Positions 8,777 through 14,107 of a stretch of 19,336 nucleotides of DNA are shown here, one piece after another. The notes beneath the pieces are model-generated. The model saw only the letters and a program-made list of their open reading frames with translations. It had not been told where the DNA came from and did not search any database. How positions within the stretch are numbered: position 1 is the stretch's first letter; every line of letters starts with the position of its first letter. Position numbers and translations under genes: made by a program. The DNA comes from JAZTZP01 sp045637525 (GTDB lineage Bacteria > Bacillota > Clostridia > UBA1381), in the NCBI GenBank assembly GCA_045637525.1, contig JAZTZP010000131.1, positions 1 through 19,336 of the forward strand, read 5' to 3'.

Positions 8777-8807
8777 TTAAAAGGGTGTGGTGACACCACC
8801 ACACCCT
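8777..8807 (-). terminator. Perfect hairpin between peptide and maturase genes (attenuator)
   Basis: AGGGTGTGGTG (8782-8792) and CACCACACCCT (8797-8807) form an 11-bp perfect stem with a 4-base loop. On the minus strand it is followed by TTTAATATA, a weak U-tract. It lies 19 bases after the peptide stop and ends just before the AGGAGA of the radical SAM gene. I infer a partial terminator that gives much peptide mRNA and less maturase and helicase mRNA, or an mRNA 3'-end stabiliser. Confidence 0.7.
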
Positions 8808-8826
8808 CACAAAACGCCGTTATTTA

Positions 8827-8928
8827 CTAGTTTTGATTCTTTTCGCAAGATTTGAAACAGAACATAGTATTAATTCTTGCGGAATTTTGAACTTTTTTAA
8901 CCTTCCAAGCAATTGTTACTTTTTTCAT
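8827..8928 (-). CDS. 33-residue candidate RiPP precursor peptide
   Basis: A short gene too small for usual gene callers: ATG at 8928, TAG at 8827. It has a strong ribosome binding site (GGAGGT, 8937-8942, eight bases upstream) and a consensus promoter. The peptide begins MKKVTIAWKVKKV and ends NTMFCFKSCEKNQN. The lysine-rich N-terminal half would act as leader; the C-terminal part holds the only two cysteines (C24, C28, spacing CX3C) between aromatic residues, a plausible site for thioether or other crosslinking. It directly precedes the radical SAM/SPASM gene. I recognise no named precursor family: it lacks the six cysteines of SCIFF peptides and the KGDGW-like motif of streptide. A regulatory leader peptide for the hairpin downstream is the main alternative. 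Confidence 0.72.
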   Translation of the reverse strand: MKKVTIAWKVKKVQNSARINTMFCFKSCEKNQN

Positions 8929-8969
8929 CTGCACACACCTCCATTTACATAAACTAATATAATAATTGT

Positions 8970-8998
8970 ATTATAGCATAAAACATTTACAAAGTCAA
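8970..8998 (-). promoter_or_regulatory. Sigma-A type promoter of the peptide/radical SAM/helicase unit
   Basis: On the minus strand TTGACT (8993-8998), a 17-base spacer and TATAAT (8970-8975), with TG one base before the -10. The start of transcription is expected near 8963, about 35 bases before the peptide ATG. Near-consensus, so transcription should be strong unless repressed. Confidence 0.88.
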
Positions 8999-9033
8999 GA
9001 TAAAAGGGGAATTTTGTATAATTTTCATAGTTT

Positions 9034-10008
9034 CTATCTATATTTTAGACTTTTGATTAATACAATAAGCAATTTTTCGCAATTATCCACATCGTATTTA
9101 GATACAATAGAATTTGCACAGTGTATATTTTGGCAAGGAATTGAAATTCCTAATTCTTTACAACCATTATCTTTCAAATTTGATATAATCAATTCGCTTG
9201 CTCCGCAATCGCTCACTTCTAACTGGAATTTAATGCTATTCTTTTCCGCAATGTCAATAGCATTTTTTACAAAATCAGGATTTGAAACACTCATGGCATC
9301 TGATATTTTTATTGCCACTCCATTATCAATACATACGCTGTTCATATCACATTCTGCAGATACATCTATATTGATATGTATATCTGGAAGTATTGTAGAT
9401 TTTGCAACTCTAATTCCTCGCATATTCAATTCTTCTTGTACTGTAAAAACATAATAAATATCATTTTCTGATTTTATATTGCAATTAATTAAATTATACA
9501 AACAATAGCAGGATATCCTATTATCTAAGGCTTTACTATAATAATATCCGTCTCCGAATATAAAATTACTTTGAAAAGTGAAAACATCACCAATTTTCGG
9601 CTTGCCGAACATAACTTTTAGAAACAAATTATCATAGTTATATTGTTTTATATTTTCATAAATTTTCGAATAGATTATGCCCTGAAAAGTATTCGAGCAA
9701 ACTCTTTGTTGAATTGCATTCCATGTTTTGATGTTCCCTAATGCTTTAATTTTATATTCTCCAGGATTTATTTCATTTATAATTTGAAATCCGACCTCAT
9801 CTATATGTGCACTAATCATCACAGTTTTACTACTTTTAGCACCCTTTTGATAACATATTAAATTACCAACATTATCAGTATATATATCATCTAAATGTGT
9901 ATTTTCATTTAGCATACTATAAAGAAATTTTACCACATCACCTTCATATCCAGCTACGCCGTTTATGTTACACAGTTTCGCGAGTATCTCGCCACTTTTT
10001 GAACTCAT
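9034..10008 (-). CDS. M42-family metallo-aminopeptidase
   Basis: A 324-aa cytosolic di-metal aminopeptidase of the M42 (PepA/TET, formerly 'endoglucanase M') family, which trims short peptides and usually forms dodecamers. Expected ligands and catalytic residues are all visible: SAHIDEVGF (H68, D70), ALDNR (D162), VQEELNMRG (E192, E193), NIDVSA (D215) and NIHCANS (H296). Their spacing fits characterised members. The usual length is 340-360 aa, so this copy is slightly short; its AT-rich codon use matches the neighbouring helicase. A GGGGGT ribosome binding site next to the stop codon of the upstream ATPase, 12 bases away, points to one transcript. The peptide-locus promoter starts just behind its stop. 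It could trim peptides from that locus, but this is inference; general peptide turnover is equally possible. Confidence 0.85.
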   Translation of the reverse strand: MSSKSGEILAKLCNINGVAGYEGDVVKFLYSMLNENTHLDDIYTDNVGNLICYQKGAKSSKTVMISAHIDEVGFQIINEINPGEYKIKALGNIKTWNAIQQRVCSNTFQGIIYSKIYENIKQYNYDNLFLKVMFGKPKIGDVFTFQSNFIFGDGYYYSKALDNRISCYCLYNLINCNIKSENDIYYVFTVQEELNMRGIRVAKSTILPDIHINIDVSAECDMNSVCIDNGVAIKISDAMSVSNPDFVKNAIDIAEKNSIKFQLEVSDCGASELIISNLKDNGCKELGISIPCQNIHCANSIVSKYDVDNCEKLLIVLIKSLKYR

Positions 10009-10020
10009 AATAACTACCCC

Positions 10021-11274
10021 CTACATGTCTAAACTATTTTCATTAAGTAAGAAATCAAATATACCCATCGTGGTAATACCATTATCATCACGTTTCAGTT
10101 TTATATCGTCTTTTACAATAACAATTTTTTTGAAAGAGTCATTTGTTCTCAGCAAGGATTTCTTTTCCTGCATCTCTTTTGCTTCATTTGGTATATCAAA
10201 TGCAGACTGAATATAATACTTGTTGTTACCTTTAGTTGCAATAAAATCTATTTCAAGTCCTTTTTGTACTCTTTTTCTTTCTGCATTTGTTTCGGTAATT
10301 TCAACAACACCAACATCAACACGGTAACCTCTTATTTTAAGATCATTAAAGATGATATTCTCCATAATGTGGTTTTCTTCCTGTTGCCTGAAATTGAGCT
10401 GTGCATTTCTTATACCAATATCGGTAAAATAATATTTTGATGGGGTTGCAATATATTTTTTACCCTTAACATCATATCTTTTTGCTTTATCCATAAGAAA
10501 AGCATCTGTAAGGTATTCGAGATATTTTGTTATTGTCTTTTGAGTTATCTTACTGTTTTTCACGTTTCTGAATATTTTTGTAAGCTTGGCAGGATTAGTA
10601 AGGGAACCAACAGAAGATGCAAGTATATTTACAAGCTCTTGAAGCTCGCTCTCATTTTTAATACGATTTCTGTCAACAATATCACTGATATAAACTTTTC
10701 TTAATTGGGTAGTGAGATATTCTGCTTTCATTTCGTCATCTTCACGCATTAAAACCAACGGCAATCCACCATAGGTATAATAATCTTTCCAAGCTTCAGA
10801 TACACTACCGTCATATACAGAATAATACTCTGCAAAAGACAACGGAGTTACATGGATTTCATCACCTCTGCCTCTGAACTCGGTAAGAATGTCACTTGAT
10901 AAAAATTTAGAGTTACTTCCGGTTACATATATATCAAGATTTCTGATGTGTGCAAGACCATTAACCAAATCAGAAAAATCTCCCACAAACTGTATTTCGT
11001 CAAGGAACAAGTAATACTGCTCATTGTCTTTTATTTGCTCCTTGATATGATTATACAAGGTCTTAGGCTCTCTTAATTCATCATTTATAATATCATCAAG
11101 AGCAATTTCTATAAGGTGATCAGGTTGCACACCTTTTTCAATCAAATAGTCATGATATAAATTAAAAAGCAAATAAGATTTTCCGCACCTTCTTATCCCG
11201 GTTATTACTTTAACCAAACCATTACGCGCTCTTTTAATTAACTTGTTTAAATACAAATCTCTTTTAATTTCCAT
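10021..11274 (-). CDS. DUF4143-type AAA ATPase
   Basis: A 417-aa ATP-binding protein of the COG1373 type (AAA_14 plus DUF4143), a family with many paralogues in gut Firmicutes and Bacteroidetes and no settled function. Visible are the Walker A GIRRCGKS (26-33), Walker B LFLDEIQ (89-95), a sensor-like VTGSNSKFLSSD segment, GRGDE with LSFAEYY after it, and a C-terminal part containing EIDFIA and YYIQSAFD, similar to a PD-(D/E)XK nuclease-like fold as often noted in this family. The start at 11274 follows GGAG by eight bases; the ATG at 11301 has no ribosome binding site. It has its own consensus promoter and runs into the M42 peptidase gene 12 bases downstream. Functional link to the peptide locus is unproven. 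Confidence 0.82.
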   Translation of the reverse strand: MEIKRDLYLNKLIKRARNGLVKVITGIRRCGKSYLLFNLYHDYLIEKGVQPDHLIEIALDDIINDELREPKTLYNHIKEQIKDNEQYYLFLDEIQFVGDFSDLVNGLAHIRNLDIYVTGSNSKFLSSDILTEFRGRGDEIHVTPLSFAEYYSVYDGSVSEAWKDYYTYGGLPLVLMREDDEMKAEYLTTQLRKVYISDIVDRNRIKNESELQELVNILASSVGSLTNPAKLTKIFRNVKNSKITQKTITKYLEYLTDAFLMDKAKRYDVKGKKYIATPSKYYFTDIGIRNAQLNFRQQEENHIMENIIFNDLKIRGYRVDVGVVEITETNAERKRVQKGLEIDFIATKGNNKYYIQSAFDIPNEAKEMQEKKSLLRTNDSFKKIVIVKDDIKLKRDDNGITTMGIFDFLLNENSLDM

Positions 11275-11321
11275 ATTATCCACTCCGTTTTTGGTCGACA
11301 TTTAGGGATTTTACATTACTA

Positions 11322-11350
11322 ATTATAACATATTATTTTCTAAAAGTCAA
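11322..11350 (-). promoter_or_regulatory. Sigma-A type promoter of the ATPase/M42 unit
   Basis: TTGACT (11345-11350), a 17-base spacer and TATAAT (11322-11327) on the minus strand. Transcription should begin near 11315, about 40 bases before the chosen start. Confidence 0.85.
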
Positions 11351-11482
11351 TCGTTTAGGATAAATTTAGTCTACATTTTGCAAAAAATATTCCCAAGGGC
11401 TGTTTAAAAAGTCCCACTGAAAGGGGCTGTTGCAAAGGAGCATTTTTAAAGTACTCATTTGCTCGGCTCTTTCTTTTTTTGC

Positions 11483-11516
11483 AAAAAAAATAGTACCCAT
11501 TCATAAAAATGGGTAC
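11483..11516 (-). terminator. Terminator inside the IS, behind the transposase remnant
   Basis: GTACCCATT (11493-11501) and AATGGGTAC (11508-11516) form a perfect 9-bp stem. On the minus strand it is followed by TATTTTTTTT (11483-11492), a classical rho-independent terminator. Confidence 0.75.
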
Positions 11517-11591
11517 ACAAAAATAATCATACCTGTTTTTGGTATTTTTACTGATTTTCTTATGCTATTTTCTTTTCAAACAGGTCTTTTC

Positions 11592-12550
11592 CTAAACAAC
11601 TTCCAACCAACCTGTTATGATATTTGGTATCGTTCTGTTAATTCCTCTTTTAACTCTATCCAGAAACGGAATCAGTGTTGTTACATCTGTAGGTTTAGGA
11701 AAAAGCCCTATTCCTACGATATATTCACTTTCTACACCTACTTGAACATTGTACCCCGGTTTTAGTTGACCGTTAAGCATATGGTCTTCTTTCATCCGCA
11801 TAAATATTGCATCAGGGTCTGTTTTGGAAAAGCTTTTTGGTCCGTCTAAAATCGCAAAGTATTCTTTGTATTTATGCTTTCTTTCCAAATATTCTTCAAG
11901 TTGTTCAAAATCACGCTGTAATTGCGTTTTTCTTTTACCTTTACCACTTACAAAACTGTGTTAAGATATATGATTCTATTCCCTAAGAATGAAAGATATT
12001 CTTCAGGAGTAGCAAGCTCTATCATATATCTTTCTGCGAGAATTTTCATAAAGAATTCAATTTTTTGATACAATTTATCGGCGTTTTTCTTTACAGCATT
12101 TGCCCATACAAATGTGTATCTGTTTGCATTAGCTTCAATTTTCGTGCCATCTACGAAAAGATTTTCAAATTTTATTTCACCCAATTCGTAAAGTTTATTA
12201 ATCAACTGATAAAACAAGTCTTCTATTTCAGAAGATAGTTTATCATCCATAAAACGTGTTATTGTGCTGTGGTCAGGTGTTGGTTCATCGTTTAAAAGCC
12301 ACATAAAACAAATATCTCGCCTGCAAACTTCCTCTATGCTTCTTGATGAAAAAAGTTTTCTCATATATCCGTACACCAATATTTTGAAAAGTGTTTTTGG
12401 TGAGTGTTTCCGCCATTTTCTAAGATATTTTTTGCATATTTTGGTATAGTCTAATTCGTCACATATTTTAGACGAAAGTACTACGGGATCCTTATCCGGT
12501 ATTTTGTAACCAATATTTAATGGTAATACTACTTGATTTATTTCTCTCAT
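11592..12550 (-). pseudogene. IS1182-family transposase, frameshifted and truncated
   Basis: The first segment (12550 to 11948, 200 codons) covers the N-terminal DUF772-like part, with PTPDHSTITRF and LFVDGTKIEANANRYTFVW as in IS1182 transposases. Near 11955, at a TTTT run, the reading moves to another frame: FVSGKGKRKTQLQRDFEQ leads into SFSKTDPDAIFMRMKEDH and GQLKPGYNVQVGVE, the next conserved blocks. This second segment stops after NIITGWLEVV at 11592, where an intact protein would continue with the aspartate-glycine-tyrosine-glutamate region and the catalytic glutamate. So there is at least one frameshift plus a 3' internal deletion, and it cannot encode an active enzyme. Its promoter is at 12597-12625. 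Confidence 0.85.
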
Positions 12551-12596
12551 TGTTGATAATTAACCTGCTTTCTTTAGTATTTTTTTCTGCAAATTA

Positions 12597-12625
12597 ATTA
12601 TACCATGAAAGCAGAAATGACTCAA
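12597..12625 (-). promoter_or_regulatory. Transposase promoter overlapping a hairpin
   Basis: On the minus strand TTGAGT (12620-12625), 17 bases, TATAAT (12597-12602). The -35 lies in the second arm of a 13-bp perfect inverted repeat, agaaatgactcaa (12613-12625) with ttgagtcatttct (12641-12653). When transcribed from the antiporter side, the hairpin could block read-through or expose the transposase start less; this is a usual IS safeguard. Confidence 0.7.
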
Positions 12626-12693
12626 CCCTTTTTCAAGGATTTGAGTCATTTCTTTTTCGTTACAGAGCTGCCTTAACGCAACAGCACCTTTTA

Positions 12694-13635
12694 TTATACA
12701 ACCAGGAATGCTATATAAGAGGCTAACACGCCTAACGGACATATAACCTGCGTAACCTTATTCTTAAACTTCATCATTACAAGCATAACAGGTGTCGCAA
12801 TCGCTCCGAATATGAGAAGATTTACATTCTTCGGGTCGGAGAAGTCATACACACCATTACCTACATAAAGAATATCCGTGAGAGCCAGAATTATAAAATT
12901 AAATATATTGCTTCCGATGATATTACCCATTGCAATATTGTAGTTCTTCATTCTGAAAAGTGCAACCGTTGAAGCAAGCTCCGGCAAAGACGTTGCAATA
13001 CCTAAAAACAACGCTCCGGCAAGTCCCTGACCGAGACCGAGCTTTTCGGATATAATATCCGTAATATACGTTATAACAATACTTGAAACAACAATACCAA
13101 TACTTACAAGTACAAATCTTGCAATTACCTGTTTCATCGTAAGCTCAGATGAATCCTCCTCATCCGTTGACGACTCATCTGATGACATAAACTTTATACC
13201 AAGCACATACAGCACCACTATAACAATTGAAGTAATATTCACCGTCATCACCTCAAAATTAAGTACATTCAGCCAATTAAGCGCCATTGCGGCATATATC
13301 AGCCACACAAATATATTTACCTTTATATGACTGGGTGCAACCTTCGCCGACTTATACGGCTTAAAAAACACCAGAATAAAGAATGAAATCGTTGCAAGAT
13401 TAAATAAATCGCTTCCGAGTATGTTACCCATGCAAAGTCCGGGCTTACCAAGCATCAGTGTTGATGAAATACTTGTAAAAAGCTCCGGCAAAGACGTAAC
13501 CGCCGACAACATAACACCGCCTATAAACGCACCGGAAAGGTTTGATTTTTTATCAATAATATCAACGTATTCCGACGCCTTGTTTGAAAAAGCAACCACA
13601 ATAGCCGCTACCACAATATAAAGTACATAAATCAT
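12694..13635 (-). CDS. Ca2+/cation antiporter, CaCA family (YrbG-like)
   Basis: A 313-aa inner-membrane exchanger with about ten membrane segments. Both alpha-repeats are visible: GGVMLSAVTSLPEL (39-52) with CMGNILGSDLFNL (68-80), and later LGIATSLPEL with AMGNIIGSNIFNF. The conserved glutamates of the ion site are present in both. An acidic loop (SSDESSTDEEDSSE) separates the halves, as in this family. Length is normal. AAAGGA precedes the ATG by nine bases. The gene has its own promoter and a probable yybP-ykoY (manganese) riboswitch, which suggests that it exports Mn2+ or responds to Mn2+ stress in place of, or beside, Ca2+. Its stop (TAATAA) touches the end of the IS element, so its native terminator is probably displaced. 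Confidence 0.88.
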   Translation of the reverse strand: MIYVLYIVVAAIVVAFSNKASEYVDIIDKKSNLSGAFIGGVMLSAVTSLPELFTSISSTLMLGKPGLCMGNILGSDLFNLATISFFILVFFKPYKSAKVAPSHIKVNIFVWLIYAAMALNWLNVLNFEVMTVNITSIVIVVLYVLGIKFMSSDESSTDEEDSSELTMKQVIARFVLVSIGIVVSSIVITYITDIISEKLGLGQGLAGALFLGIATSLPELASTVALFRMKNYNIAMGNIIGSNIFNFIILALTDILYVGNGVYDFSDPKNVNLLIFGAIATPVMLVMMKFKNKVTQVICPLGVLASYIAFLVV

Positions 13636-13663
13636 TTTAAAAATTCCTTTCGTTTTATTGCAT

Positions 13664-13788
13664 AAAAAAATCCCGGCAATTCCTATGAATCAAGACTTAA
13701 AATATAAGTCTCGTCATTTAGAACAATGCCAGGAAAAAACTTCCGAGGTTGTTGACATCATCACACCTGCGTGCTGACTACTCCCTTA
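13664..13788 (-). ncRNA. Probable yybP-ykoY manganese riboswitch with terminator
   Basis: The leader between promoter and antiporter gene shows, in the right order on the minus strand, three conserved elements of this class: GGGAGTAG (13778-13785), GTCAACA (13750-13756) and a CGAGAC loop region (about 13707-13714). A terminator follows: TCCTGGCA (13727-13734) pairs with TGCCGGGA (13671-13678), ahead of a seven-T run (13664-13670). The class senses Mn2+ and switches on exporters, including CaCA-family antiporters, which fits the gene downstream. I recognised the motifs by eye; a covariance search against RF00080 would settle it. Confidence 0.72.
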
Positions 13789-13796
13789 TGTTATGC

Positions 13797-13825
13797 ATTA
13801 TATCACATTAACCGATATTTGTCAA
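13797..13825 (-). promoter_or_regulatory. Sigma-A type promoter of the antiporter leader
   Basis: Perfect TTGACA (13820-13825), 17-base spacer, perfect TATAAT (13797-13802) on the minus strand. Such a strong promoter suits control by transcription termination in the leader. Confidence 0.9.
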
Positions 13826-13943
13826 CAGCATATAAATATTTATGGTAATTTTTCGTCAAAACAAAGAATTTTTTCAAATTCAAGCTATAAAAATTATACA
13901 AACAAACAGTTGTACCAATTTTGAATTTTTTTCAAAATTCCTC

Positions 13944-13972
13944 TTGACAACAAAATACTTTTATGCTATAAT
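13944..13972 (+). promoter_or_regulatory. tRNA-Thr promoter
   Basis: Perfect TTGACA (13944-13949) and TATAAT (13967-13972) with 17 bases between, TG before the -10. It ends 11 bases before the tRNA. Confidence 0.9.
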
Positions 13973-13983
13973 TATAAGGTAAT

Positions 13984-14059
13984 GCTGGTGTAGCTCAGTT
14001 GGTAGAGCATCTCATTCGTAATGAGAGGGTCGCGGGTTCGAGTCCCATCATCAGCTCCA
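13984..14059 (+). tRNA. tRNA-Thr (anticodon CGU)
   Basis: A 76-base cloverleaf. Acceptor stem GCTGGTG (13984-13990) pairs with CATCAGC, D-arm TAGCTCAGTTGGTAGAGCA, anticodon stem TCTCA/TGAGA with loop TTCGTAA giving anticodon CGT (reads ACG, threonine), T-loop GGTTCGAGTCC, and a genomically encoded CCA. Transcribed alone between its own promoter and terminator. Confidence 0.95.
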
Positions 14060-14060
14060 G

Positions 14061-14090
14061 AAACGGTTACAGTGCTGTAACCGTTTTTTA
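14061..14090 (+). terminator. Terminator behind tRNA-Thr
   Basis: AACGGTTACAG (14062-14072) and CTGTAACCGTT (14075-14085) form an 11-bp stem with a 2-base spacer, followed by TTTT on the plus strand. It lies between convergent units, but on the minus strand only TTTC follows, so service to the GH78-like gene is doubtful. Confidence 0.88.
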
Positions 14091-14107
14091 TTTTTAAAAA
14101 TGAAAAC

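Larger units (their letters stand above)
11417..12693 (-). mobile_element. Decayed IS1182-family insertion sequence
   Basis: The left end reads AAAGGGGCTGTTGCAAAG (11420-11437) and the inverted right end AAAGGTGCTGTTGC (about 12679-12692), 13 of 14 matching. Between them lies a broken IS1182-type transposase gene with its own promoter. The element is about 1.3 kb, shorter than the usual 1.6-1.9 kb, because the 3' half of the transposase is deleted. A second similar motif, GGGCTGTTTAAAAAG (11398-11412), lies outside the left end, so the exact left boundary is uncertain. The right end falls one base after the antiporter stop codon. Confidence 0.75.

Noticed and set aside
8757..8810. N-terminal extension of the radical SAM gene across the hairpin
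   Set aside because: The extra residues come from translating the inverted repeat and leader; AGGAGA precedes the ATG at 8756.
8827..8928. Assignment of the small peptide to SCIFF or streptide-type precursors
   Set aside because: It has only two cysteines (SCIFF needs six in about 45 residues) and lacks the Lys-Gly-Asp-Gly-Trp-like motif of streptide; the AWK near the start is in the putative leader.
8966..9454. 162-codon plus-strand ORF opposite the M42 gene
   Set aside because: It is the antisense of a well-supported peptidase gene and contains the promoter of the peptide unit.
12560..12742. 60-codon ORF on the minus strand over the IS right end
   Set aside because: It spans the antiporter 3' end, the IS terminal repeat and the transposase promoter in a different frame; no family resemblance and no ribosome binding site.
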